This document shows positions 33,980-46,048 of a stretch of 64,000 bases of DNA, piece by piece. Position 1 is the first letter of the stretch. Every line of letters starts with the position of its first letter. The stretch comes from Siphonodentalium dalli (lineage: Eukaryota > Mollusca > Scaphopoda > Gadilida > Siphonodentaliidae): contig CP136069.1 of NCBI GenBank assembly GCA_032622095.1, positions 13,996,450 through 14,060,449 on the forward strand, written 5' to 3'. A program made the position numbers and the translations under genes. The notes under the pieces were generated by a model. It had not been told where the DNA came from. It saw nothing but the letters and a program-made list of their open reading frames with translations, and ran no database searches.

Positions 33980-34589
33980 TATTACATCATGACATATTTT
34001 GGTGGCGCTGCAATAGAAATAACATAAACTAATATTTAAATTGATATCAATAAACTAAGAACATTTAAGAATTTTCATCTACTCCTATTCTAGCAATATA
34101 GTCTTTCAAGGCTTTTGGCCATGCGGGATCTATCCTCAATACCTAATTAAAAAAATGATCTCAATTAGAGTATGTATCTTTAATTAAGTAACGTGATCCA
34201 GTTGAGAGCAATGCAAGGCATTCACTTCTTTGTCAATTACATATATCTATACATGTATGTGTGTATTATAATATAATAGCATATATCTTTAAATGATACT
34301 TTTTCGCAGAACTGGAGTTTCGATTCGGATAATATATAGTATAATTAACAAGTATAAATGTCCAATCATTACAGTGTAAATTGTTATACGTGGCATTTAA
34401 ATGACATTAGATCGGGTTTCCGAATATGTTGCCTTGTTAAAGGTTGTACATTACCAAATATTTAACGGTTTTGAAAATATCATGGGTGTCGTCGCATATC
34501 AAAATATATAAATTATGATATGTCGATCTAATCGTAAACTACGGGTAATAGCAAAGTTTCTGGGACAAAATCGTCTTCACATAAAAAAA
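33980..34589. other. Unassigned AT-rich spacer
   Basis: No gene or repeat family was recognised. Confidence 0.4.
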
Positions 34590-34737
34590 TGCTCGGATGG
34601 GGTCAAATTGTCTGTGGGACGTCAATAGCATCTGTGGGACGTCAATAACACCTGGGTGGCATCAACTTGAAAATTGCCCGGATGGCGTCGAATTGCCCGG
34701 AGGCATTGAATTTCCCCAGAGGGAATCAAATTGTTCG

Positions 34738-34768
<31 letters not shown>

Positions 34769-34850
34769 TACATAGATTGCCCGAATTGGCGTCGAAGTTG
34801 CCCGATGGGCTGTCGAAATTGCCCGATGGGCGTCGAAATTGCCATAGCTA
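34590..34850. repeat. Degenerate tandem repeat (TTGCCCGATGGGCGTCGAAA)
   Basis: About ten diverged units of 20-26 bp, split by a (TA)n run at 34738-34762. The right half is better conserved (three units between 34775 and 34843). ORFs here are composition artefacts. Confidence 0.75.
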
Positions 34851-34859
34851 AATGGGTTC

Positions 34860-35640
34860 AATTTCACATCCGAAAGTCATCGGATACATGTCTCAAATTC
34901 GAGACACCGAGACAAAGAAGTTCGTCGATTGAAAGCGACTAAGTCGACTCGCCAATGTTTCAAAGGGAAGCCCTGCTTATACATATATGTATGCAATTAC
35001 GACAACTAAAATCGTCGAGCTTTCAAAAACAAAGGCGAGAGGACCTAGTCACTACAACATTTAAATGTAATAATGCTAATATTATGATGTATATAGTTTA
35101 ATTATTAAAACAAGTGAGTAAACAACTAAAATATAGCTTATGCAGACATATAAAAACACTTTAGCATGTTATAAATATATATGCAAACTAGACATATTTT
35201 AAAATTACTATTAATGAATAATTAAGTTTCTTGATAATGATAAAATGATAAACTTGCTTGCAAGAAGCGGAATGCGCGCTACATTGTTTTGTATAGTAAG
35301 TACGGTAACTCACGCATAGTGACAAGAGATTGTTACAATGTAATACGTCTTTATAATTTAGTACTCTATATGTGAAATACAATACTTAACATGGGGTTAA
35401 AGTTTGCATGGGGTTAAAGTTTGCATGTGGTTAAATTTCACTACATGAAATACATATAATAAACTATCATGCTTACCTAACTGGTATGTCAGGAACACTT
35501 GTTATGAATTACATCGTTTATTATACATGTATAACATCATTTTATACAGTTATTTTGTATCTCTTAAGAGTAATCATTTAGATGTATGTCGTGGTCGAAT
35601 TTTTAAGCTTTTGGGACGAGTTCGTGTGTACCCGGGGTCA
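34860..35640. other. Unassigned AT-rich spacer
   Basis: A 17-bp unit (CATGGGGTTAAAGTTTG) is repeated three times at 35391-35437. Nothing else is recognised. Confidence 0.4.
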
Positions 35641-35775
35641 TCGCCGGTCGCTGTCATCAGTTATTGGCTGCGATCTCGATGTTTGATTGGACCGCACCCA
35701 ATGTTTATTGATGACGCGTTTTGACAGCGGCTCATTGTTTACATCTGACCACGTGTAATAAATACTGTTTCATAA
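35640..35775. promoter_or_regulatory. CpG-richer promoter-like patch
   Basis: Within about 130 bases: two ATTGG (inverted CCAAT) words, TGACGCG, and CACGTG followed by TAATAAATACTG. Such clustering is unusual in this AT-rich window and could be a host promoter or a former one. No transcript can be tied to it. Confidence 0.25.
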
Positions 35776-36135
35776 ATTCACTACACACTACACAGTCCTG
35801 CTAGACCAAAATGGGTGGAGTGCCTCTGACTATATGAGTCAAAAACCATAACCTCGCAAAAGTAGGGTTATCAAGTTTTCCAATCATAGCTTGAACCAGT
35901 AATTTGGTTCTTCAGTGCTATAATCAGGCTACCGCTCTGTGACTATTGTTTTTTGAATTATCATTTAATTCCATTTTAAGAGATACCATTTCATATTATG
36001 CTGCTTGGTGTGGTGTTTCAAACCATTTGAAATTATGTACAATCTGGTTTGGTATTTCAAACCTTAAATGTACCGGACCCTACCAGTATACAAACTATTT
36101 AAACCTTAAGTATCACTGGCTTCTGACTCGGTTTT

Positions 36136-37020
36136 TCAAGTCATTTTATTGAAGTACTTTGCATTTGTGGTGGTGCGTGCAAGCACTTCTCGGGTCGAAC
36201 AACCTTTAATGGTGGCGATAAAGGCAGCAATATCTCCTATTAAAGATGGAGATGTGTATGGATGTCCCAATTCTTGGCCAAAGTATGGTGTATCAGTTTC
36301 CAATAGAAATCAGTTCATTGGAATGGACATTATGCCTTCTTTTTGTAAAAGGTTGAAATTCAAACATGACCCAGATATGACGAAGTATGCATTGTTAAAA
36401 AAACGGGACCATGCTTCGACCATATCTGCACTTCCCATGAAAGAATGAAGGTGGAAGTGTTGATCTGAATAGCACTCCGTTTCACACAGGTGGAGCGCGG
36501 TGAAAGTCACATCCCTATTCATTCTATTCAGTTTTTTCTCCTCTAATATGCAATATTTTTCAATCGTTCTTGCATCCCTGAGGAGGGTTTGAAAAGCCAT
36601 GTCTTGGGCATATCGATCGTCGGAAGTAAGTTCCATTGATCGATCTAATCCTATTTCACCAATAGTTGCTGTTGCTGGGATGTGTATCAATTGGTTCCAC
36701 TTAGTTCTTATTGCCGGGTTTGATAGAAGTTTGAACTGTTTAGGGTGGAACCATATGGCAGTTTTCCACATGGGTTCATTGTTGGCCACATTGTGGTACT
36801 GTGAGGGGCCACACATTACATAAACTCCGCCAATCACCTGCACAGCGTTGTTAGGGAAAATAATTTTGCTGCACTTAAAATTGCCTCGACTGGAGTGTTC
36901 ACTTTGGTTGACAAGCGCTTCATCAACCGGTTGAGGTGGAAGTGAGTATCTACCCCTACCGGAATCAAAGGTTGGATGAACACCCCAATCGCCGAATAGG
37001 CATTTTACTTTGAGTGTGAT
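36136..37020 (-). pseudogene. TatD-family metal-dependent hydrolase, pseudogene
   Basis: TatD-like proteins are TIM-barrel nucleases that bind metals through His, Asp and Glu. Reading leftward on the minus strand: AVQVIGGVYVMC, AIWFHPKQFKLL, ATIGEIGLDRS (the conserved G-E-I/V-G-L-D motif carrying a metal ligand), then DQHFHLHSFMGSADMVEAW (the H-x-H-x-F-x-G-S motif) and, past an in-frame TGA at 36310-36312, FLLETDTPYFGQELGHPY, the family's L-L-E-T-D-(A/S)-P-Y motif. The reading frame ends at TGA 36136-36138. The N-terminal H-x-H metal motif was not seen before the frame closes at 37021, so the gene is 5'-truncated or spliced. The stop falls just before the last catalytic Asp, and Ser/Ala there is Thr. 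Multicopy TatD-like genes are common in marine invertebrate genomes. Confidence 0.75.
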
Positions 37021-38130
37021 TTAAAAAACAGATGAACATCTCAGCTTATGTATGGCTATATATGATGGCATTGGCGCAGTGATATGTTTGTTGAACTAAA
37101 ATTGGTGTTGCAAGTAAAGATGGCCACCAACACGGTACCAGAAAATAGAACCATTGGCAGTAGTTCACATGTATCAGGATATGTTTGGTAGTTGCTTGTC
37201 GGCGTTTGGATTCAAGATGAACCAACAGTAGTTCGATATGATGTATTCACTTCAACAATAAGACTGTCAGCAGATTGACTTCCAAATAACACACCAAGCC
37301 AACTTCGAATATCTAGGTGCAAATTGTGCAGGTATTGTAGTTTTGTTGTAAAGTTGTGCTTTCGCGTAATACAAATGTGCATACTATGCAGAAGTCGTGT
37401 TATAGCGAAACAACAAATTTATAGTTTACTGTTTACACTTACTTCCTTCGAAAAATGACCAGAATCATAATCAGTGATCTTAAGGTTTCATATGATATAA
37501 TACTCTAATATTCATTTTACCCAGACAAATGTATATGAGCATCAGATATCGGTGTGTTTCGGCGAACAAACGGGCAATCATGCACATAGGGATCACGTTA
37601 GGGATTCTTGTTGACCATCTTCACAACATCCCCATATTCCGTTTCATAGAACTGTCGCAAATGAATGATATCTTTATCATTTCGTGAACCACGACTCCTT
37701 CCAATCTCTTTCAAAGCCAGACTCCGGCATACGTCATGTCATATTTTTCAAACATTACAACAGATAATGAACTAACCTAATGCGTTATTGATTCACAGAC
37801 AGCCATATTTTCCAAATAGCAAGAATGCCACAGGCGATGTGCGAATTACTACCAATTGTTTTATTTTTTTGGTACCATTTTCGCTGCCATATTTATATTT
37901 GAAACACCAATTTTATTTCAAAAACATACCAGAGTGCCATAGCAATAGATGTGCTGAAATTCCATTTCCCGAAATCACACTAAAATATAGACTGTCTCTG
38001 TGTTGGTGGAAACAGGAACCCAGTGGTCTATAGCGCAATGCATTGCCATGCATGACTGCCATAAGTTATCTTTCGCTGTGTTGGCAGTTTTCCGTTATTA
38101 TATTTCACCGCATGTTCAATCACTTTACAC
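37021..38130. other. Unassigned spacer upstream of the TatD pseudogene
   Basis: Could contain an upstream exon of that gene, but none was identified by eye. Confidence 0.35.
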
Positions 38131-38760
38131 ATAATATCCAGGTTCAACCACACGTATATGTAACTTGTAACGTGTGTTATTCTAGTATTGCTATAGATAT
38201 ATGCACTTGGCGAGAAAAAAAAAGGTGATATATCGGCCCTACTTGTAACAGAACGTGTAAACTATAATCCGGTGGTAGACACAAGCTATCCACAGTACAT
38301 GCGACCGTCGATAACTTGGCTTCAGTCGAAATATAATTTTTCCTCGCAGACACATTGGCTGCTCACTAACTATAGAACATCTTACATTTGCACAGAAGCG
38401 ACGAAAAATGTCGGGAGAAACAATCGCGAGGAAACAAGTAAGATTCCAGGATGCAGACGACCTACGATATTTAAAGGAAGTCGTACCAACAACCCTTTTG
38501 GAAAAAGTAACGGCTTGGCCACCGCTGCTGAAGAATTTAACAAAAGTTCACTAAGCACATGTTCGTCGATTGACATGAAGATTGGACACCTCTCTGATAC
38601 ACATTTCGCAATGCTGCATATTTGACACAAAACGTCTAAACGGTTTGACGGTGTACGTGTAGGCGGAATGGTCATGTGAGTCAGGTGATTTCGTTGGTAA
38701 TGGCAACACACGTTACAAGTTACATGTACGTGTGACTGAATCTGGCTTTTAACAATCACT
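38131..38760. mobile_element. 0.63-kb element with inverted ends, no coding
   Basis: GTAACTTGTAACGTGTG and surrounding bases (38135-38190) pair imperfectly with ACACACGTTACAAGTTACA (38707) and its flanks, giving about 50-bp inverted arms. The ORFs inside overlap on both strands and look random. Confidence 0.5.
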
Positions 38761-39055
38761 AAACCTCCCAATACATATAATCTTATACAACTGTGAAGCT
38801 ATATTATGCGAAGCAAACATATACAATGATGTAATTTCTTCAACTCAAGTAACTATCAAACGCCTCAGCTTGATAAGGTATGTGTATAATGCATAAATGT
38901 TTATAGGAATATTCCTTGTTGTCTCATCTTGCGATGTATTGTATTATTGGGGCGAGGGTGCAATAACGTAACCAAACAAATGTGACAGCAGATGATACAA
39001 TCCGACAACATTCATATACATTATGTGTGTCGTCAACATTTGAGAGTTTGTCCTA
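38761..39055. other. Unassigned spacer
   Basis: Nothing recognised. Confidence 0.4.
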
Positions 39056-40085
39056 GATCATTGTTCAAAATGGAATTGAATTATCACCCATCTAGAGGGG
39101 CAAAACAAGTTTAAATTTCACGAATTTCGGTCTACTTTCACCAGAACACTCCGAAATATTGCCATCTGTAAATGATACCATGGCGTTATCACAATGTATA
39201 TCTCGAAGTGGGTAGACTGCAATACAATAGCACAAAATAATCGGAGTTCTTATGCTTTTGTATTCTGCCATACCGAATTTTCTAAAAAATTATATTGTTT
39301 CTTCTGAATTTTGGGGTGGGGTGACACAATCTTCCACCCCATAGCACCTATGACAAAGAATGACATCTTTATCATACAATCATATGCGGTATATATTTGC
39401 ACAAGTTTCTAGATTATATACGGGATCTCCATTCAATGCAATATTGAATAATCGCCTATTAAGATGGGCAAACAACTGAAAATGACAGATTTTTTGTCTA
39501 TTTTCTAAGTAAATTTAAGAAATTTTTACATCTATTAATGAAATCATGGCATTTCAATACTTTGTATTTATAAGTATGTAGACTGCTATATTTTAGCACA
39601 AAAACATTCCGAATACCTGTGCTTTTGTATTCAGTTGTGCCGAATTTCCCTAAAACCGTGACTTTTTGCTGAATTGTGGGGTGAGGGTTGAAATAATCTT
39701 ACATAATACAGCACATGTTAAATATAATGACATATTCAGCATATTGTCGTATGCGGTATATATATCCACACTTTTCTAGACTATATACGATATCCCTGGT
39801 CAAAAATATTGATCTATCGCCCATTAAGTGATGGAAAAAAATTGAAAAATTGCGCTGTTTTGTCTATTTTTACAATAAATCTAAAAAATCTTGCTATATA
39901 TCAGGGAAATCCTAACATTATCATAGTAAATATCTAGACGTATGTAGATTACAATATTTTAGCGAAAATGTTCGCGTTTCTATACTTTTATTTTTGCCGC
40001 ATTTTACAAAAACAGGGATTTTTGCTGAATTTTGGCACTTAATCCTCTAAAAATCATCTTTTGCATCATGTGTATATTTCACAAC
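39056..40085. repeat. Tandem repeat, about 360 bp x 3
   Basis: Units begin near 39056, 39428 and 39788. Each has, in order: AT.GCCCATTAAG, TTTTGTCTATTTT, GTAGACTGCAATA.TTTAGC, TTTTGTATTC.G, TTGCTGAATTTTGGGGTG and, at the joins of the first two, GGTATATAT..CAC..TTTCTAGA. Similarity is about two-thirds by eye. Confidence 0.8.
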
Positions 40086-40289
40086 GGGTCCTACCTGCTG
40101 CGGAATTTCATAACCTTCAAAATGTTGTATCACAAGCTTGTGTGTGGTCCCGATTGACTAAACTTTCTGAAATCGGTTCGGTCCGCTCCACTATAGCGAC
40201 CGCTAATTCCCTTTGTATGACATTAGAAATGGTATAGGTATGTGATCTTTATGTTACTTTAATAACAAAAATAGTAGCGCTCCGGGATT

Positions 40290-41395
40290 GAGTCATCAAT
40301 TCTTGGGACCGGGATGTTGATAATATGCATATATATGGAAAAAGGGTTTTTCTTAAATTTTCGAGTCGATATAGGCCAACCATATGAGGGAAGCAAGCCC
40401 CGAGTAACCCCTAAATACCATTTTATGGTACAGATCTGTGCAGGAGATGTTCCTTTACTTAAATATACTAGAGCTCCGGGGTGGAGACACTCATTCGTGG
40501 GGCAAGGATGCTGATTATATGAAAATATGGGGGTGTTTTTTACCCAATTTTAAGTCAATTAGTACACCATATGAGGGAAGAAAGCCTCCAGGGACTCATA
40601 ATTCCATGTTTATGACCATTGGTATTGTTTGTATATGTGCAGGAGATGCCCCTTTAATCAAATACACTATAGCTCCAGGGTGGAGTGACATTATTGGGGA
40701 AGGGATGCTGATGATATGAAAATAAGGGGTTTACCCAATTTTAAGTCAATAAGTGCAACATAGCAAGCCCCCGGGACCCCTAATTTCCTTTCTATGACCA
40801 TCAAAATTGTATATATCTGTGCAGGAGAAGTCCCTTTAATGGAATTTACTAGAACTCCGGAGTGAAGACACATTCATGGGGCACGAATACTGATATGCAT
40901 TTGGAAATATGTTTTGTATTCATATTTCGAGTCTATGTAGGCCCACCATATGCGGGAATCAGTTCACCAATAACTCATAATTCCATTTTTATGACCATGA
41001 GAATGCTATATATCTGTGCAGGAGATGTCCCCTGACTAAAATTTACTAGAACTCCGGGGTGGAGACACACATTCGTGAGGCAGAGATGCTGATAACATGA
41101 AAATAGGTTGTGTTTTTTTTTTTTACAATTTTTAAGTCAATAAGTAAACCATATGAGGGAAGCAAGCCCCCATGGACCCCTAATTCCCTTTTTGTGACCG
41201 TGGATATGTATATATCTGTGCAGGAGATGTCCCGTTAATAAAATATACCAGAGATCCGGGATGGAGACACACATTCATGAGACGTGGATGCTGATGACAT
41301 GAAAATAGGTGTTTTTGGGCCAATTTCAAGTAAATAAGTTCTGGTACATCAATTATGAGTGAAGCAAGCCCCTGGCGATACAAAAATTTGTATGA
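40290..41395. repeat. Tandem repeat, about 190-200 bp x 5-6
   Basis: Each unit carries TCTGTGCAGGAGATGTCCC, ACTAGAACTCCGGGGTGGAG, ATGCTGAT.ATATGAAAAT and CCATATGAGGGAAGCAAGCC. The GCAGGAGA word falls at about 40439, 40640, 40823, 41019 and 41220. Confidence 0.9.
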
Positions 41396-41690
41396 CACAA
41401 GCGCTAAAACATGCGCCATTAGTCGCACATTTCGTCGGTTGTGTCAATTTCGGCGCGCGCCGAAACATGCACTAATGGCGCACTTTTTGTCGCTTTCGGC
41501 GCGCGCCGAAAGCGACAAAATGGGCGCCATTACGGCGCACATTTTGTCGCTTGTGGCGCTTTGGGCGCACTTTTTGTCGCTTTCGGCGCGCCGAAACATG
41601 CGCTAATATCGCACATTTTGGCGCTTTCGGGGCGCGCACCGAAAGCGACAAAAAGTGCACCGTAACGGACCACATTTTGGCGCTTTCGGC
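41395..41690. repeat. CpG-rich palindrome cluster (TTTCGGCGCGCGCCGAAA)
   Basis: TTTCGGCGCGCGCCGAAA, GTCGCTTTCGG and their complements alternate over about 300 bases with TGCGC, TTTTGTCGC and ACATGCGC words. Long stretches are self-complementary in several registers. The composition is far from its AT-rich surroundings. Confidence 0.85.
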
Positions 41691-42085
41691 CAGCTTTTTA
41701 AATCGATCACAAATGTAGCCAGCTTTTCACCGGCGATCACATTCGTAGCCAGCTTTTCTAATTGCATGCTTTATATGGCGCGAAATATGACGTCATCATG
41801 TTCGTGACTAACAGTTGACGTCATGCTCCAAAACTGACTTGGTTTATCAACTTATATTGGAATATAATTCGAGCATTCTAACGACAGTGATCGGAAACCT
41901 CAGGTTATTAGATGAACTAATATCAAATTAAACCTAACTTGTTTTTCATCCACCAACTCAGAAAACCTAAAACTTGTTCATTGAGGCTCGCATGCATATG
42001 AAAAGCTAGCTACAAATGTGATCACCATAGAAAAGCTGGCTATATTTGTGGTCGATTTAAAAAGCTGGCTACGAATGTGATCGAT
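41689..42085. repeat. Inverted repeat of TAGCCAGCTTTT units
   Basis: Left arm (41689-41759) has two units of GATCACA..TGTAGCCAGCTTTT; right arm (41999-42085) has three units in reverse complement (AAAAGCTGGCTAC.AATGTGATC). The arms flank about 240 bp of AT-rich DNA with no gene. The CpG cluster adjoins the left arm. Confidence 0.8.
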
Positions 42086-43194
42086 GCCTTGTGACAATAA
42101 CCCCATCAGCCTAACTATTACCTGTGTGATCACAACTATGCCATGACTGTACTGAATAATTTCACGATTTATTCTCACGGGATCGATATGTGGAAGCTAA
42201 CTTCGGAAAATTTCCAGCTGTGCAATCATGGATGGAATTATGAAGCTCTAATTCACGTATCAAACAAAAAGCACACGTTATATTCTTGCACAGTTATATA
42301 ATATGTATAGGTCTATTTCAGGTGTGTGCACGCCTTGCATGTGGGGACTATGATGTGCTCTAATGCCATTTGTTAATATTCTATTCTGATAGAAGAGATT
42401 GCTCCATCAAATGATTTTTGTGATTTAGATAGCGAACATAATCAACAAACATGAACCCCGAGTGGATTTATACAAAGTCTTCTGAATTTGTATGCAGTCA
42501 AAACCCATAACCGCATTGAATCCGCTGTGCATTACTTATATGGATATTCTTTAACAAAGGGTTGTCACCAACGCTTTTTTTCTTTATTTATAAATATAAT
42601 CAGGTTCCAGGCAATATTTTTGAGGTATGATTCTTTTTTTGATGCTAGCAAGGAAATCAATACCCGAAATACGGCATCGTTTATGCCAATTGAGGTTTTC
42701 GTAAACGCCTATTTCATGTTTCGACGATTTATTTAGATTGGCAGCATTAATTATCGCATTGTTGCCGAACAAAATGGCATCGGTATAAATCAGCCCAGTG
42801 TTAAAATAGTTCACATTTTGAGTTCTGTTAGCGGAACAGAACCAATGGCGGCTATACATCACTTCTTGCATGTTTTTGTTGCAACATGCATGAGGTCTGG
42901 AAACTTGAATGTAACATTGAAAGCCAACAGTATTATAACATTAGACAGTATATCTCACACAGAGGATATATAATATGCAAAACTATCGTATCTCCAAGCA
43001 CTGAAAAACTTTTCCGTGTCAACATATGAATTTGGTGTATCATATGATTCATATAACACATATATCCATATGACACATATAGCCATACGACAGCTCATTA
43101 TTTGTACAGATTAGTGCAGATGCATCATCTGACACGCGATATGTGTCGCACGTTTCTAAACAAAATTACCAATATATTTACCTGAACATTTGGC
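42086..43194. other. Unassigned AT-rich spacer
   Basis: Overlapping ORFs at 42488-42871 on both strands have no recognisable domain. 43020-43090 is rich in CATATGA.ACATAT words. Confidence 0.4.
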
Positions 43195-44897
43195 AGACGA
43201 TTCATTCTGCATGTTCCCTATCCATCGAAGTTCGGCTCCATTAAGATATATTTTAATTGTACTCAACTTTGTTGTCATTGTTTTGTAGATGCATCATGCA
43301 AGAACATATAATTGCTCTTATCATCACTGACGGCTAGTTTGTTGCAGCAGCAACAGTCAGATAGATTTCTTAATTCGTTATTGACATAACTTTTGATATA
43401 GGGTGGATACACACATGCATGTAATCTCTGTATGTAAAATACATGTATTTTGCATGGCCACACCAATAATTGACAACATTAATCACCTGCGCGCGAGAGG
43501 TTCATTGTTAACAGGCCAGACAAGTGAGTAGTCATAAGCGAAGTCAAACTCTCTGCTGTCAGGATATTTAAGGCCAGTGCAAAACATGTCTTCTCTTACG
43601 GGTGTGGAAATTAGTTAAGTCTTTGTGATATCTGACATTTTATTAATGCACATCACCAGAAGCGACACATCTGGTGTATACAGGCTTGATATATAACATT
43701 TTCGACCATGATGCTTGCTTGGCGTGGGGTTTCGAAAGCTACAAATCGCAAAGTGACTTAGTTGAATGTATCGGTCGGAATAATCTGGGCAAGAGGGTAC
43801 AATATATGTTTTACTTAAATAGCTCAGAGTTAGCCACCCCGTATGGTAGCTTTCGGGATCATATATAGCCCCAAGTCGGGGGTCATATTTAGCCCCTGCG
43901 TCAGGAAATCCTGATAATATTGTTCTCATGTTGGGGATCATAGCCCCTGGGTTGGGGAACCCATGGGGCAATCATCGGTATAAAAATCAAGAGAAGACTA
44001 ACAATGATTTAAACAGAAAGTCCAACATTTGGGTTATCGCGCGAACAATTATCCTAAGCGGCCTGACGTCTTCGTTCAGTTAACGGTTCTCTGCACGCTC
44101 AGAGCTTGGCTCAATGTGGTCAAACATAGCCGCAATGATTGGGTTGTCAACGGACACATATTACATGGTCTGTAGGATCCATGTAAAACGCCAAATACAC
44201 GATAATTACAGAGATTACATGCATGTGTGTATCCACCCTAACGCGTCATTTTGTCCACTGGCCATAAGGGTTGTGTATCGTCGGCATATGATAAAAGTTC
44301 CATAGTAGTTGCATTTGACATATCGTTCACGTAGAGTAGAAAAATGATGGGCCCAATTAAGGATCCCTGAGGACCACCACGTAAAGTTTAAGGACATTTG
44401 ACTTTCTTCCATTTAATTATACGTATTTTCGTCTCTCATTGAAATAACTTCGAAATTATTTGTTTGCCATTGCTCTAATTCCATAATGTTCCATTTTTGT
44501 AAGTAAGATGTCGTGGTTTATTGTGTCAAAAGCTTTGGACAGATCAAGAAAAAGGGATACGGTGGCATCTTTCGTGGGCTTGTAGTTTATTTTTCACAAC
44601 ATGATCCAGTAGATGAAAAGTTGAATGGTTAGGGCGAAATCCGTACTGATGTTTAAAAAAGATATGCGATACATTAAGAAAATCAACTAAACGTTTTTGC
44701 ATGAGTTTTTCGAGTAATTTAGAAAATGCGGGAAGTATGCTTATTGGACGATAATTGTTTATATCCCCCTTGTCACTATTTTTCGGCATTGGTACAACTT
44801 TAGCTATTTTCATTTTGTTCGGAACATGACCTTGTTCGAACGACACGTTGAATATATGCTCTAATGCTGGTGCTACAGAAAATATGGTTTCCTTCAT
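43195..44897 (-). pseudogene. LINE reverse transcriptase, split by a DNA element
   Basis: Motifs in order on the minus strand: FEQGHVPNKMKIAKVVPMPK, NNYRPISILPAFSKLLEKLM, QYGFRPNHSTFHLLDHV (44610-44890); after a frameshift [19 protein letters not shown] (about 44510-44560), GGPQGSLIGPIIFLLYVNDM and the catalytic SYADDT (44274-44291). Reading then reaches DKMTR at the border of the 43401-44238 insertion and, beyond it, resumes YIKSYVNNELRNLSD and NIKIYLNG-like sequence. Catalytic Asp residues are intact; shifts elsewhere make it non-functional. Confidence 0.85.
43401..44238. mobile_element. 838-bp TIR transposon inserted in the LINE, TA target duplication
   Basis: The ends GGGTGGATACACACATGCAT and its exact complement are perfect inverted repeats for 32 bases (43401-43432 and 44207-44238). 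Each is flanked by TA (43399-43400, 44239-44240). Removing the element and one TA joins the LINE codons for DKMTR directly to YIKSYVNNELRNL in one frame. The inside holds no recognisable transposase. TA duplication fits Tc1/mariner or another TA-targeting superfamily; the GGGTGG end does not settle which. Confidence 0.85.
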
Positions 44898-44922
44898 CAG
44901 TTTTGTAGATATTCCATTGACG

Positions 44923-45690
44923 TCACTGCTGTTTACCAGTCATTGAGTAACAAGTTATAATAACCTCTTGGATTTTAGTGGGCGTAATATTAGCTCGGGG
45001 CTTTGTATATGCATTACATAATCGAGGAAGCTTACGTCTGTGATTTCCAATAAGTTCTGTGTACGTGGTCTTGTGATCTATATTTGAAAAATATTCATTA
45101 ACCTTTTCAGCGATAGTGTCAGGATTTGTAAACTGTACGTTGTTATCATGTAGAACATTCGGGTAGCCATCCGTAGAACATTCGGGTAGCCATCCGTATT
45201 TTTGTCTCGTTTTATTGAACATTGGAGGGTTTTCCATGTTTCTTTAAAACTATCCTTAATCTATTCTAATTTTTCCGGATAAGTTTGTTATATATTTGTC
45301 GATATTTGAGGTAGGAATTCGTATGGATGGAGGAGGATGAGCTTAGTTTACTGGTATATAGTTCTTGTTTCTTAAGTGAAGATCTTATTAATCTGGTGGT
45401 CATCCATGGTTCGTGTTTGATGAATTGTTTGATATGTTTTGGGTAATGGGCGGAAAAGCTACATTGTATGCTGTCAAATAGATATCCGAAAAGTTTTCGT
45501 ATGCTTGATCTGCATTATTACAATTACAAACCGAATGGATAATACACGATTTAAGTGTATCGTTGAATCTATTAATATTTTCTTTGGAAAAGTATCGTCG
45601 GGGAGTGCGGTTGCTTTCATCCGGGTTTGTAAATCGGTTATGACATTCGGTGTCAGTGAGAAATACCCCATAGTGATCTGATAAATCACA
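44923..45690 (-). pseudogene. LINE endonuclease C-terminus and linker to RT
   Basis: Starts with DLSDHYGVFLTDTE (catalytic His motif), continues RRYFSKENINRFNDTLKSC in the same region and, after stops and shifts, QKYGWLPECS and IAEKVNEYFSNI, typical of the CR1/Jockey linker. A 20-bp tandem duplication at 45154-45195 repeats the GWLPECST-coding sequence. Confidence 0.75.
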
Positions 45691-46048
45691 TATAACTTAG
45701 GGCTTCACGATATCTGGATTTTAATACCGACTACGATACTGAAAATGATATCGCGGTATGACTAAATATCGTCACCAATAAACTTCGATAGAACTGTTTG
45801 TAACATGCAGAACAATTTATAGTAATATTGATTTGAAATACTTAGCAATATTTTGCATTCATTTACTGGCAATAATTATGAACAAATGTTGCTTTGACAG
45901 ATATACAAAATAAATAGTTAATATAAATTGTCCGGAGTTTTGTTGTTTATACACCGGAGAATTATACATGTATTTATAAGTGCCTGATGTCATCGGGATG
46001 TCCCAACCAACTGCGGATCGCTTATAAGAGTTGCTTATGTGAATAAGG
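45690..46048. mobile_element. Insertion of about 350 bp inside the LINE endonuclease
   Basis: On the minus strand SDIVCC ends near 46048, and DLSDHYGVFL, which should follow directly, resumes near 45690. The DNA between has no coding continuity and differs in character. Its ends share only a short inverted word (CACATA.....AACT), so the class is unclear; exact borders are uncertain by about 10 bases. Confidence 0.6.

Noticed and set aside
34597-34867. ORFs rich in Pro/Asp/Gly
   Set aside because: Translation of the degenerate TTGCCCGATGGGCGTCGAAA tandem repeat on both strands.
36149-36823. Plus-strand ORFs opposite the TatD pseudogene
   Set aside because: Shadows of the minus-strand coding frame; motifs are only on the minus strand.
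38272-38771. 117- and 129-codon ORFs on opposite strands
   Set aside because: They mirror each other within an inverted-repeat element and show no motif.
42488-42871. Overlapping 82- and 95-codon ORFs
   Set aside because: Opposite-strand shadows with no recognisable domain; neither has splice support.
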